Positions 35,115 through 44,369 of a stretch of 64,000 nt of DNA are shown here, one piece after another. The translations under genes were made by a program, and so were the position numbers. Location of the stretch: assembly GCF_014650055.1 (NCBI RefSeq), contig NZ_BMUF01000013.1:124001-188000 (forward strand). The letters are read 5' to 3'. The stretch comes from Streptomyces malachitofuscus (GTDB taxonomy: Bacteria; Actinomycetota; Actinomycetes; Streptomycetales; Streptomycetaceae). The notes beneath the pieces were generated by a model that was not told the origin of the DNA, did no database searches, and worked only from the letters and a program-made list of their open reading frames with translations. The first letter of the stretch is position 1; each line of letters starts with the position of its first letter.

Positions 35115-36848
35115 GTGCTCATACGACTCCTGCGGTCCCACCTCCGGCCCTACAAGAGACCCATCACCCTGCTGGTGCTGCTGCAGTTCCTGCAGACCTG
35201 CGCCACTCTCTACCTGCCCACGCTCAACGCCGACATCATCGACAACGGAGTCGTGAGAGGTGACACCGGTTACATCCTGAGCTACGGCGCCCTGATGATC
35301 GGCATCTCGCTGGCCCAGGTGGTGTGCAACGTCGGTGCCGTGTTCTACGGCGCCCGGACGGCGGCGGCCCTGGGACGGGATGTGCGCGCCGCCGTGTTCG
35401 ACCGGGTGCAGTCGTTCTCCGCGCGTGAGGTGGGTCACTTCGGCGCGCCGTCGCTGATCACCCGTACGACGAACGACGTCCAGCAGGTGCAGATGCTGGC
35501 CCTGATGACCTTCACCCTCATGGTGTCCGCGCCGATCATGTGTGTGGGCGGCATCGTGATGGCGCTCGGGCTGGACGTCCCGCTGTCCGGGGTGCTGGTC
35601 GGGGTGGTGCCGGTGCTCGGCATCTGCGTGACGCTGATCGTGCGGAGGCTGCGCCCGCTGTTCCGGGCGATGCAGCGGCGGCTCGACACGGTGAACCGGG
35701 TGCTGCGCGAGCAGATCACCGGCAACCGGGTGATCCGTGCCTTCGTACGGGACGAGTACGAGCAGGGACGGTTCCGTGAGTCGAACACCGGGCTGACCGA
35801 TGTGTCCCTGCGCACCGGCAACATGCTCGCGCTGATGTTCCCGGTGGTCATGACGGTGGTGAACCTGTCGTCGATCGCGGTGGTGTGGTTCGGCGCGCAC
35901 CGGATCGACAGCGGCGGGATGCAGATCGGTGATCTGACGGCGTTCCTCGCCTATCTGATGCAGATCGTCATGTCCGTGATGATGGCCACCTTCATGTTCA
36001 TGCAGGTGCCGCGCGCCGAGGTGTGCGCCGAGCGCATCCACGAGGTGCTGGACACCTCCTCGAGCGTCGTGCCGCCCGTCGCGCCCGTCACCGAGCTGCG
36101 CCGGCACGGGCATCTGGAGATCCGGGGGGCGGGCTTCCGCTACCCGGGTGCCGAGGAGCCGGTGCTGAGGTCGGTCGACCTGGTGGCGCGGCCCGGCGAG
36201 GTCACCGCCGTGATCGGCTCGACCGGCAGCGGCAAGTCCACGCTGCTCGGTCTGGTCCCGCGGCTGTTCGACGCCACCGACGGGGAGGTGCTGGTCGACG
36301 GGGTGCCGGTGGCGGACATCGAGCCCCGGCTGCTGGCGAGAACCGTCGGTCTGGTGCCGCAGAAGCCGTATCTGTTCGCGGGCACGGTGGCGACCAACCT
36401 GCGCTACGGCAACCCCGACGCCACCGACGAGGAGTTGTGGCACGCGCTGGAGGTGGCGCAGGGCAAGGACTTCGTGGAGCGGCTGGAGGGCGGCCTCGAC
36501 GCGCCGATCGCCCAGGGCGGGACGAACGTCTCCGGCGGTCAGCGTCAGCGTCTGGCGATCGCCCGGACGCTGGTGCAGCGGCCGGAGATCTACCTCTTCG
36601 ACGACTCCTTCTCCGCGCTCGACTACGCCACCGACGCGGCCTTGCGGGCGGCCCTCGCACGGGAGACGGCCGAGGCGACCGTGGTGATCGTCGCCCAGCG
36701 GGTGGCCACCATCCGGGACGCCGACCGGATCGTGGTGCTGGACGAGGGCCGGGTCGTCGGCACCGGCCGGCACCACGAGCTGATGGCGGACAACACGACC
36801 TACCGGGAGATCGTGCTCTCCCAGCTGACGGAAGCGGAGGCTGCCTGA
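35115..36848 (+). CDS. ABC transporter half (permease-ATPase fusion), exporter type
   Basis: A 577-residue ABCB-type half transporter. Six membrane helices occupy about 1-310, and the ATPase domain has Walker A GSTGSGKST, signature VSGGQRQRL and Walker B IYLFDDSFSALD. The catalytic Glu that usually follows Walker B is replaced by Asp-Ser (DDSFSALD), so this half probably forms a degenerate site in a heterodimer. GTG 35115 starts the gene. The stop overlaps the next ABC gene by one base (TGATG), so both halves are produced together, and the asymmetric sites fit a heterodimeric exporter of drugs or lipids. Confidence 0.9.
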   Translation: MLIRLLRSHLRPYKRPITLLVLLQFLQTCATLYLPTLNADIIDNGVVRGDTGYILSYGALMIGISLAQVVCNVGAVFYGARTAAALGRDVRAAVFDRVQSFSAREVGHFGAPSLITRTTNDVQQVQMLALMTFTLMVSAPIMCVGGIVMALGLDVPLSGVLVGVVPVLGICVTLIVRRLRPLFRAMQRRLDTVNRVLREQITGNRVIRAFVRDEYEQGRFRESNTGLTDVSLRTGNMLALMFPVVMTVVNLSSIAVVWFGAHRIDSGGMQIGDLTAFLAYLMQIVMSVMMATFMFMQVPRAEVCAERIHEVLDTSSSVVPPVAPVTELRRHGHLEIRGAGFRYPGAEEPVLRSVDLVARPGEVTAVIGSTGSGKSTLLGLVPRLFDATDGEVLVDGVPVADIEPRLLARTVGLVPQKPYLFAGTVATNLRYGNPDATDEELWHALEVAQGKDFVERLEGGLDAPIAQGGTNVSGGQRQRLAIARTLVQRPEIYLFDDSFSALDYATDAALRAALARETAEATVVIVAQRVATIRDADRIVVLDEGRVVGTGRHHELMADNTTYREIVLSQLTEAEAA

Positions 36849-38776
36849 TGGCCGGACCCGCGGCACGGATGATGGCCGGCGGTGGCCCCGACCAGCGGTC
36901 GATCGACTTCAAGGGGTCGAGCAAGCGGCTGATCGCCCGGTTCCGGCCGGAACGCCTGACGATCTACGGGCTGCTGGCCTGTGTGGTCCTGAGCGTGGGC
37001 CTGAGCGTGGTCGGGCCGAAGATCCTCGGTGAGGCCACCGACCTGGTCTTCGCCGGGATCGTGGGCCGGGACATGCCGGAGGGCGCCACCAAGGAGCAGG
37101 TCCTCGCCTCGATGCACGAGCGGGGCGACGGCGACGTCGCCGACATGCTCCGCAGCACCGACTTCACCCCGGGCGAGGGCATCGACTTCACGGCGGTGGG
37201 GCAGGTCCTGCTGGGGGCGCTGGCGGTGTTCCTGGCCGCCGGTCTGCTGATGGCGGTGGCGACCCGGCTGGTGAACCGGGCCGTGAACCTCACCATGTTC
37301 CGGATGCGCGAGGACGTGCAGACGAAGCTGTCCCGGCTGCCGCTGTCGTACTTCGACAAGCGGCAGCGCGGCGAGGTGCTGAGCCGCGCCACCAACGACA
37401 TCGACAACATCGGGCAGACGCTCCAGCAGTCGATGGGACAGCTGATCAACTCGCTGCTCACCATCATCGGGGTGCTCGCGATGATGTTCTACGTCTCGTG
37501 GATCCTGGCGCTGGTGGCGCTGGTGACGGTGCCGCTGTCGTTCGTCGTCGCCACGCGGGTGGGCAAGCGGTCGCAGCCGCACTTCGTGGCCCAGTGGCGG
37601 ACCACCGGCAAACTCAACGCGCACATCGAGGAGATGTACACCGGGCACACCCTGGTGAAGGTGTTCGGGCGGCAGGAGGAGTCGGCGAAGCGGTTCGCCG
37701 AGGAGAACGAGGCGCTGTACGAGGCCGGGTTCAAGGCGCAGTTCAACAGCGGCATCATGCAGCCGCTGATGCTGTTCGTGTCGAACATCAACTACGTGCT
37801 GGTGGCGGTCGTCGGCGGTCTGCGGGTCGCGTCGGGCTCGCTGTCCATCGGGGACGTGCAGGCGTTCATCCAGTACTCGCGGCAGTTCTCGATGCCGCTG
37901 ACGCAGGTCGCATCGATGGCGAACCTGGTGCAGTCGGGCGTCGCCTCCGCCGAGCGGGTCTTCGAACTGCTGGACGCGGACGAGCAGGAGGCGGACCCGT
38001 CGCCGGCCGAGAAGCCGGAGCGGCTGCGCGGGCGGGTGGCGCTGGAGCAGGTGTCGTTCCGGTACGACCCCGACAAGCCGCTGATCGAGGACCTGTCGCT
38101 GAAGGTCGAACCGGGCCACACGGTGGCGATCGTCGGGCCGACGGGTGCCGGCAAGACGACGCTGGTGAACCTGCTGATGCGGTTCTACGAGGTGTCCGGC
38201 GGGCGCATCACCCTCGACGGGGTCGACATCGCGAGGATGTCCCGGGAGGAACTGCGCTCCGGGATCGGCATGGTGCTCCAGGACACCTGGCTGTTCGGCG
38301 GCACCATCGCGGAGAACATCGCGTACGGGGCGTCCCGTGAGGTCACCCGGGAGGAGATCGAGGAGGCGGCGCGGGCCGCTCACGCGGACCGGTTCATCCG
38401 TACGCTGCCCGACGGGTACGACACGGTGATCGACGACGAGGGATCGGGGGTCAGCGCGGGCGAGAAGCAGCTGATCACGATCGCGCGGGCGTTCCTGTCC
38501 GACCCGGTGATCCTGGTGCTGGACGAGGCGACGAGCTCCGTGGACACGCGCACGGAGGTGCTGATCCAGAAGGGGATGGCCCAACTGGCGCACGGGCGTA
38601 CGTCGTTCGTGATCGCGCACCGGCTGTCGACGATCCGGGACGCGGACACCATCCTGGTGATGGAGAACGGGTCGATCGTCGAACAGGGCGCGCACGAGAA
38701 GCTGCTGGCCTCGGACGGAGCGTACGCCCGCCTGTACAAGGCGCAGTTCGCGGAGGCGGTGGCGGAGGTCGACTAG
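36848..38776 (+). CDS. ABC transporter half, exporter type (partner)
   Basis: A 642-residue half transporter. Membrane helices fill about 45-360, with an inserted soluble loop (about 75-115, with ATKEQVLASMHERGDGD) between helices 1 and 2. The ATPase has Walker A GPTGAGKTT, Walker B VILVLDEATSSVD with catalytic Glu, and an H-loop VIAHRLSTIRD. The signature is VSAGEKQL, a deviation from LSGGQ, which is normal in heterodimeric exporters. The gene shares the TGATG overlap with its partner. The insertion and pairing match the TmrAB/BmrCD-like group; the substrate is unknown. Confidence 0.9.
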   Translation: MAGPAARMMAGGGPDQRSIDFKGSSKRLIARFRPERLTIYGLLACVVLSVGLSVVGPKILGEATDLVFAGIVGRDMPEGATKEQVLASMHERGDGDVADMLRSTDFTPGEGIDFTAVGQVLLGALAVFLAAGLLMAVATRLVNRAVNLTMFRMREDVQTKLSRLPLSYFDKRQRGEVLSRATNDIDNIGQTLQQSMGQLINSLLTIIGVLAMMFYVSWILALVALVTVPLSFVVATRVGKRSQPHFVAQWRTTGKLNAHIEEMYTGHTLVKVFGRQEESAKRFAEENEALYEAGFKAQFNSGIMQPLMLFVSNINYVLVAVVGGLRVASGSLSIGDVQAFIQYSRQFSMPLTQVASMANLVQSGVASAERVFELLDADEQEADPSPAEKPERLRGRVALEQVSFRYDPDKPLIEDLSLKVEPGHTVAIVGPTGAGKTTLVNLLMRFYEVSGGRITLDGVDIARMSREELRSGIGMVLQDTWLFGGTIAENIAYGASREVTREEIEEAARAAHADRFIRTLPDGYDTVIDDEGSGVSAGEKQLITIARAFLSDPVILVLDEATSSVDTRTEVLIQKGMAQLAHGRTSFVIAHRLSTIRDADTILVMENGSIVEQGAHEKLLASDGAYARLYKAQFAEAVAEVD

Positions 38777-38785
38777 GACCGTCTG

Positions 38786-38818
38786 CTCGGTCCGGGGCGG
38801 GCGACGCCCCGGACCGAG
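38786..38818. terminator. Hairpin terminator between convergent genes
   Basis: CTCGGTCCGGGGC (38786-38798) and GCCCCGGACCGAG (38806-38818) make a perfect 13-bp stem with a 7-base loop. It separates the end of the ABC operon from the convergent GNAT gene, so it can serve both strands. Confidence 0.8.
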
Positions 38819-38826
38819 GCGCGGCG

Positions 38827-39309
38827 TCAGAGCCGGCGGTAGTAGACGGCAACGGGGAGACCCACGCACCCGAGCTTCTCGTAGAGGGCCCGGGCGGGCG
38901 CGTGGAAGGCGTCCCCGCCGGTGCCGATCTCGACCACCTGGGCCCCGAGCCGTCGCATCTCACCGAACGCGTGCTCGCACAGGGCGGTGCCCACGTGGTC
39001 CCGGCGGTGCTGCGGTGCGACGGCGAGGAGCTCGATCCGAGCGTTGCGGCGGGCCGGGTCGACGTTCCACGCCACGTACCCGGCGACGGCGCCGCCGGTC
39101 TCGGCGACCGCGACGTACTTGTGCTGTTCGGGGTCGTGGAGCCCGCTCACCTGCTTGCGGTAGTCCTCCCGCCAGTCGCCGTGCTGGTTGGCGAAGACGG
39201 CCTCGCCCACGAGGGGCCGGAAGGAATCCTCGTAGAACGGGCGGAACGTGTCGATGGTGAGCTCGATGAGCCGTGCCTGGTCAGGACGGCCGTATGCGCG
39301 AATGAGCAT
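38827..39309 (-). CDS. GNAT-family N-acetyltransferase
   Basis: A 160-residue GNAT. The acetyl-CoA motif is seen in ELLAVAPQHRRDHVGTALCEHA (motif A with Q/R-x-x-G-x-G/A-like RRDHVGTAL), and the final strand ends GDAFHAPARALYEKLGCVGLPV, the usual motif B. The substrate is unknown. ATG 39309 has GAGAGG 7-12 bp upstream. The gene is divergent from dgt and its end faces the ABC operon across a hairpin. Confidence 0.85.
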   Translation of the reverse strand: MLIRAYGRPDQARLIELTIDTFRPFYEDSFRPLVGEAVFANQHGDWREDYRKQVSGLHDPEQHKYVAVAETGGAVAGYVAWNVDPARRNARIELLAVAPQHRRDHVGTALCEHAFGEMRRLGAQVVEIGTGGDAFHAPARALYEKLGCVGLPVAVYYRRL

Positions 39310-39495
39310 GGGAGGGTGCCTCTCGGACCGAGGGAATCGGACAGCGGCGGTCCGGCTCGCGGCCTGCGATGCGGCGGCGGGCCGTCCCTCAGTGGCGCGT
39401 ACGTCCGGCGGCGAAGCACTCCATGGCCGCGATGCTACTCCCCTCGCCGGGCCGGGGCCGCACCAGTTGTCACAGCTTCCCCTTACTGTCGAGGC

Positions 39496-40770
39496 ATGGA
39501 AGGCACCGCACCCCCCGCCGCGTACGACCCGACGTCCGTCGCCCGCTGGGCCACCGAGCCCGACAAACGCCCCGGCCGCACCGCCTTCCAGCGCGACCGC
39601 GCGCGCGTCCTGCACTCCGCGGCGCTGCGCCGCCTCGCCGGGAAGACACAGGTCGTCACGCCGGGCGAGCACAGCCAGATGTGGGACGCCAGCCCCCGCA
39701 CCCGCCTCACCCACTCCCTCGAATGCGCCCAGGTCGGCCGGGAGCTCGGCGCGGCCCTCGGCTGCGACCCCGATCTCGTCGAGGCGGCCTGTCTCTCCCA
39801 CGACCTGGGACACCCGCCCTTCGGGCACAACGGCGAGCAGGCGCTGAACGAGTTCGCGGAGGACTGCGGCGGTTTCGAGGGCAACGCTCAGTCGCTGCGC
39901 CTCCTCACCCGTATCGAACCCAAACGGTTCACGCCCGAGGGCTCCGTGGGCCTCAACCTCACCCGCGCCACCCTCGACGCCGCCACCAAGTACCCCTGGC
40001 CGCGCGGCGCCCACCCCACCGACCCGGGCTCGCCGAAGTTCGGGGTCTACGAGGACGACCGCCCGGTGTTCGACTGGGTCCGCAAGGAGGCCCCCGGCAG
40101 CCGCATCTGCTTCGAGGCGCAGGTCATGGACTGGGCCGACGACGTCGCCTACTCGGTGCACGACGTGGAGGACGGCCTGCACGCCGGCCACATCGACCCC
40201 AACTGCCTGCACGCCGAACCCGAACGCCGGGCGGTCTTCGCCGTCGCCGTGGGCCGGTACGTGCCCGCGGACACCGACCCCGCCGAACTGGCCGAGGCCC
40301 TCGACCGCCTCCTCGCCCAGGAGTGGTGGCCGCACGGTTACGACGGCACGGCCGTCGCCCAGGCCCGTCTCAAGGACGCCACGAGCCAGCTCATCGGGCG
40401 CTTCTGCCTCGCCGCGGAGGGCGCCACCCGGCAGGCCTTCGGCAGCGGGCGCCTCACCCGGTACGCGGCCGAGCTGGTCGTACCGCGCGGCACGCGCATG
40501 GAGTGCGCGGTCCTCAAGGCGGTCGCCGACCGGTACGTCATGCAGCGCGCCGAGCAGGAACTGCTCCGCGCCGACCAGCGCGTCGTCGTCGTCGAGCTCG
40601 CCGAGGCGCTCACCGCCCGCGCCCCCGAGGGCCTGGACCCCCAGTTCCGCACCCTGTTCGACCGGGCCCCGGACGACCGCGCCCGCAAGCGGGTGATCGT
40701 CGACCAGATCGCGTCCCTCACGGACGCCTCGGCGCGCTCGCTTCACGCCCGGCTCACGGGGCAGGGATGA
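39496..40770 (+). CDS. dgt: Deoxyguanosinetriphosphate triphosphohydrolase-like protein
   Basis: A 424-residue HD-domain nucleotide hydrolase. The HD core shows RLTHSLECAQVGREL, then CLSHDLGHPPFGHNGEQAL, giving the His...His-Asp...Asp metal set of the dGTPase family. The D in VMDWADDVAYSVHDVEDGL supplies the last ligand. It hydrolyses dNTPs to deoxynucleoside and triphosphate. Length is close to the bacterial short form. ATG 39496 has a weak upstream GAGG only 3 bp away, so the transcript may be poorly led. It lies upstream of a flavoprotein reductase and dnaG in the same direction. Confidence 0.9.
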   Translation: MEGTAPPAAYDPTSVARWATEPDKRPGRTAFQRDRARVLHSAALRRLAGKTQVVTPGEHSQMWDASPRTRLTHSLECAQVGRELGAALGCDPDLVEAACLSHDLGHPPFGHNGEQALNEFAEDCGGFEGNAQSLRLLTRIEPKRFTPEGSVGLNLTRATLDAATKYPWPRGAHPTDPGSPKFGVYEDDRPVFDWVRKEAPGSRICFEAQVMDWADDVAYSVHDVEDGLHAGHIDPNCLHAEPERRAVFAVAVGRYVPADTDPAELAEALDRLLAQEWWPHGYDGTAVAQARLKDATSQLIGRFCLAAEGATRQAFGSGRLTRYAAELVVPRGTRMECAVLKAVADRYVMQRAEQELLRADQRVVVVELAEALTARAPEGLDPQFRTLFDRAPDDRARKRVIVDQIASLTDASARSLHARLTGQG

Positions 40771-40862
40771 CCCGCATGGCCTGATCGGGTCACTCCCCCT
40801 TCCGGCATCACCCTGCGTGCGGGACGCTCGCAGGTGGCTACACCGTTACGAGGAGGCATCAC

Positions 40863-42128
40863 GTGGTCGACGCGGATCAGACTTTCGTCATCGTGGGAGG
40901 CGGACTGGCCGGCGCCAAGGCGGCCGAGACGCTGAGAGCGGAGGGCTTCACCGGCCGGGTGATACTGATCTGCGACGAGCGCGACCACCCGTACGAGCGT
41001 CCGCCGCTGTCCAAGGGCTACCTCCTCGGCAAGGAGGAACGCGACAGCGTCTTCGTGCACGAGCCCGCCTGGTACGCGCGCCACGACATCGAACTGCACC
41101 TCGGCCAGACCGTCGACGCCGTCGACCGCGCCGCGAAGACCGTCCGCTTCGGCGACGACGGCACCACCGTCCGCTACGACAAGCTGCTGCTCGCCACCGG
41201 CGCCGAGCCGCGCCGCCTGGACATCCCCGGCACCGACCTCGCGGGCGTCCACCACCTGCGCCGCCTCGCGCACTCGGAGCGTCTCAAGGGTGTCCTCACC
41301 TCCCTCGGCCGCGACAACGGCCATCTGGTGATCGCCGGCGCCGGCTGGATCGGCCTGGAGATCGCGGCCGCGGCCCGCCAGTACGGCGCGGAGGTCACCG
41401 TCGTGCACCGGGGGCAGACCCCGCTGCACTCGGTCCTCGGACCCGAGCTCGGTCAGCTCTTCGCGGAGCTGCACCGCGAGCACGGCGTCCGCTTCCACTT
41501 CGGCGCGACGCTCACCGAGATCACCGGCCAGGACGGCATGGTCCTCGCCGCCCGCACCGACGACGGCGAGGAGCACCCCGCGCACGCCGTCCTCGCCGCG
41601 ATCGGCGCGGCCCCCCGGGTCGCTCTCGCGGAGGCCGCGGGACTGGAGCTCGCCGACCGCGCGGCCGGCGGGGGTGTGCTCGTCGACGAGCGGCTGCGGA
41701 CCTCCGACCCGGACGTCTACGCGGCCGGTGACGTGGCCTCCTTCCCGCACGGCCTGTTCGGCACGCGGCTGCGCGTGGAGCACTGGGCCAACGCGCTGAA
41801 CGGCGGGCCGGCGGCGGCACGCTCGATGCTGGGCCGGGAGGAGATCTACGACCGCGTCCCCTACTTCTTCACCGACCAGTACGACCTGGGGATGGAGTAC
41901 TCCGGGTGGGCACCGCCGGGGTCGTACGACCAGGTGGTCATCCGGGGCGACGCGGGGAAGCGGGAGTTCATCGCGTTCTGGGTGAAGGAGGGGCGCGTGC
42001 TGGCGGGGATGAACGTGAATGTGTGGGATGTCACGGATCCGATCCAGGCGATGATCCGGTCGCGGGGGCGGGTGGACACGGAGCGGCTGGCGGATCCGCA
42101 TGTGCCGTTGGAGAGTCTTGTGGGCTAG
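40863..42128 (+). CDS. FAD/NAD(P)-dependent oxidoreductase (ferredoxin reductase-like)
   Basis: A 421-residue two-dinucleotide-fold flavoprotein. The FAD-binding GGGLAGAKAAETLR is at residues about 11-24, KLLLATGAEPRRLDIPG in the middle, then the NAD(P) motif IAGAGWIGLEIAAAARQYG. The second FAD motif reads DVYAAGDVASFPHG, and a C-terminal reductase domain follows. This is the rubredoxin/ferredoxin-reductase family, whose electron partner cannot be named here. GTG 40863 has GAGGAGG 7-13 bp upstream. It lies 55 bp before dnaG. Confidence 0.88.
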   Translation: MVDADQTFVIVGGGLAGAKAAETLRAEGFTGRVILICDERDHPYERPPLSKGYLLGKEERDSVFVHEPAWYARHDIELHLGQTVDAVDRAAKTVRFGDDGTTVRYDKLLLATGAEPRRLDIPGTDLAGVHHLRRLAHSERLKGVLTSLGRDNGHLVIAGAGWIGLEIAAAARQYGAEVTVVHRGQTPLHSVLGPELGQLFAELHREHGVRFHFGATLTEITGQDGMVLAARTDDGEEHPAHAVLAAIGAAPRVALAEAAGLELADRAAGGGVLVDERLRTSDPDVYAAGDVASFPHGLFGTRLRVEHWANALNGGPAAARSMLGREEIYDRVPYFFTDQYDLGMEYSGWAPPGSYDQVVIRGDAGKREFIAFWVKEGRVLAGMNVNVWDVTDPIQAMIRSRGRVDTERLADPHVPLESLVG

Positions 42129-42171
42129 CCGGGCGGTACTACGGCGGCCAGGTGTTGTCGGCGGGGCCCCG

Positions 42172-42177
42172 TAGAAT
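42172..42177 (+). promoter_or_regulatory. Candidate -10 element of dnaG
   Basis: TAGAAT at 42172-42177 matches a sigma-70 -10 hexamer, and the GTG start of dnaG at 42184 falls 7 bp after it. If the start site is the usual 6-8 bp downstream, the dnaG mRNA would begin at or next to its start codon. No good -35 is seen at 17-18 bp. Confidence 0.4.
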
Positions 42178-42183
42178 TCACGC

Positions 42184-44112
42184 GTGGCTGGGCGGATCAA
42201 TGATGAGGACGTGAAGGCGGTTCGGGACGCGGTTCCGATCGACGCCGTGGTGTCCGAGTATCTCCAGCTGCGCAACGCGGGGGGAGGGAACCTCAAGGGT
42301 CTCTGCCCCTTCCACGACGAGAAGTCGCCGTCCTTCCAGGTCAGCCCGAGCAAGGGACTCTTCCACTGCTTCGGCTGCCAGGAGGGCGGCGACACCATCA
42401 CCTTCGTGATGAAGATCGACCACCTCTCCTTCTCGGAGGCGGTCGAGCGTCTCGCCGGACAGGCCGGCATCACCCTGCGCTACGAGGAGGGCGGGTACAA
42501 CCCCACCCACCAGCGCGGCGAGCGCATCCGCCTGGTCGAGGCCCACAAGATCGCCGCGGAGTGGTACGCGGAGCAGCTCGCGAGCTCCCCGGAGGCGGAC
42601 ACCGGCCGGGTCTTCCTCGCCGAGCGCGGCTTCGACCAGGCCGCCGCCCAGCACTTCGGCGTCGGCTACAGCCCCCAGGGCTGGGACCACCTCACCCGCT
42701 TCCTGCGCGGCAAGGGCTTCAGCGACAAGGAGCTGATCCTCTCCGGTCTCTCCCAGGAGGGCCGCCGCGGCCCCATCGACCGCTTCCGCGGCCGGCTGAT
42801 GTGGCCCATCCGCGACATCGGCGGAGACGTCGTGGGCTTCGGCGCCCGCAAGCTCTACGAGGCGGACAACGGCCCCAAGTACCTCAACACCCCCGAGACC
42901 GCGATCTACAAGAAGTCCCAGGTCCTCTACGGCATCGACCTGGCGAAGAAGGACATCGCGAAGGCGTCCCGCGCGGTCGTCGTCGAGGGCTACACCGACG
43001 TCATGGCCTGCCACCTCGCGGGCGTCACGACCGCCATCGCCACCTGCGGCACCGCCTTCGGCGGCGACCACATCAAGATCCTGCGCCGGCTGCTGATGGA
43101 CAACGGCAGCGCACGCGTGATCTTCACCTTCGACGGCGACGCGGCCGGCCAGAAGGCGGCCCTGCGCGCCTTCGAGGACGACCAGAAGTTCGCCGCCGAG
43201 ACCTACATCGCCATCGCCCCCGACGGCATGGACCCCTGCGACCTGCGGCTCGCCAAGGGCGACGAGGCGGTCGCCGACCTCGTCGAACCCCGCACCCCGC
43301 TCTTCGAGTTCGCCCTCCGTCAGATCGTCCGGCGCTACGACCTGGACACCCCGGCCGGCCGCGCCGGCGCGCTCGACGAGGCGGCGCCCATCGTCGCCCG
43401 TATCAAGAACAGCGGCGCCCAGCACGAGGTCGCCGTCGAACTCGCCGGGATGCTGGGCATCCTCGACACCCAGTTCGTCGTCAAGCGGGTCGCCCAGCTC
43501 GCCCGCTGGGCCCGCGAGCGCGGCGGCAAGGGCCCGGCCCCCGACCGCAGGCAGCACGGCGGCGGGCCGCAGCAGTTCGCCGCGCCCGCCGACCGGCCGG
43601 CCCCGCGCGGTCCCGCCCTCAACCTCCGCAATCCCGTCTTCGCCACCGAACGCGAGCTCCTCAAGCTCGCCCTCCAGCGCCCGGAACTGGTCTCCCCGGC
43701 CTTCGACGCGTACGGCGTCGACGAGTTCACCGCCCCGCCCTACGCGGCCGTACGGCAGGCGATCCTGGACGCGGGCGGCGCGGAGTACGGCGTGCGGGAC
43801 CCGCAGGAGTATCTGATCCGGGTCCGCGACGCCGCCCCCGACGACACCGTCCGCGCCATGGTCACCGAGCTCGCCGTCGAGGCGATCATGCTGCACCGGG
43901 GCGTCAAGGAGGTCGACGAGACCTACGCGGGGGCCCAGCTGGTCACGGTGCGGCGGCGTGCCGTGGAGCGCCGCATCCGCGACATCACCAGCCGCCTCAC
44001 CCGTCTCGGCGCCCACGGCGACCCGGCCGAACTGGCGTCCGTGCAGAACGAGTTGTGGGTGCTGCAGCAGTACGACCAGGCGCTGCGGGAGCACGGCGCG
44101 GCCGCCCTGTGA
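42184..44112 (+). CDS. dnaG: DNA primase
   Basis: A 642-residue DnaG primase that makes RNA primers at the replication fork. The N-terminal CHC2 zinc ribbon has Cys41, His44, Cys62 and Cys65 (CPFHDEK, HCFGC). The RNA polymerase/TOPRIM core follows with RLMWPIRDIGG, VVVEGYTDVMACH (near 262-274) and FTFDGDAAGQ (near 315). The C-terminal helicase-binding region spans about 490-640. GTG 42184 is the only start that keeps the ribbon intact and lacks a ribosome site, consistent with a leaderless message. It is followed by hrdA on the same strand. Confidence 0.95.
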   Translation: MAGRINDEDVKAVRDAVPIDAVVSEYLQLRNAGGGNLKGLCPFHDEKSPSFQVSPSKGLFHCFGCQEGGDTITFVMKIDHLSFSEAVERLAGQAGITLRYEEGGYNPTHQRGERIRLVEAHKIAAEWYAEQLASSPEADTGRVFLAERGFDQAAAQHFGVGYSPQGWDHLTRFLRGKGFSDKELILSGLSQEGRRGPIDRFRGRLMWPIRDIGGDVVGFGARKLYEADNGPKYLNTPETAIYKKSQVLYGIDLAKKDIAKASRAVVVEGYTDVMACHLAGVTTAIATCGTAFGGDHIKILRRLLMDNGSARVIFTFDGDAAGQKAALRAFEDDQKFAAETYIAIAPDGMDPCDLRLAKGDEAVADLVEPRTPLFEFALRQIVRRYDLDTPAGRAGALDEAAPIVARIKNSGAQHEVAVELAGMLGILDTQFVVKRVAQLARWARERGGKGPAPDRRQHGGGPQQFAAPADRPAPRGPALNLRNPVFATERELLKLALQRPELVSPAFDAYGVDEFTAPPYAAVRQAILDAGGAEYGVRDPQEYLIRVRDAAPDDTVRAMVTELAVEAIMLHRGVKEVDETYAGAQLVTVRRRAVERRIRDITSRLTRLGAHGDPAELASVQNELWVLQQYDQALREHGAAAL

Positions 44113-44369
44113 GGCGGTCCGCGTAACCGCCCGGTCACGCACCGGACTCAAAAAGTCACCGCACGCCCCTCGTGGGGACGATGTGTCGTACCCCACACTG
44201 GGGGGCGGTGCCTGAGTCCTCGGAGCGCGGCCGATCCGTCACCGACGGGTCCCGGACATCCGCGGTTCCGCTCATCGCGTACGGGACGGACAGCGGCGAG
44301 GCCGCCGACTCCGCCCCCGAAGTACCGCTGCCGTCCCCCCTGGCAGCGATCATCCTGGAGGTCGCCCCC

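Noticed and set aside
38827..40746. A 639-residue minus-strand frame joining the GNAT gene to the strand opposite dgt
   Set aside because: Only the last 160 residues match a family; the rest is antisense to dgt. The GNAT start at 39309 is supported by its fold.
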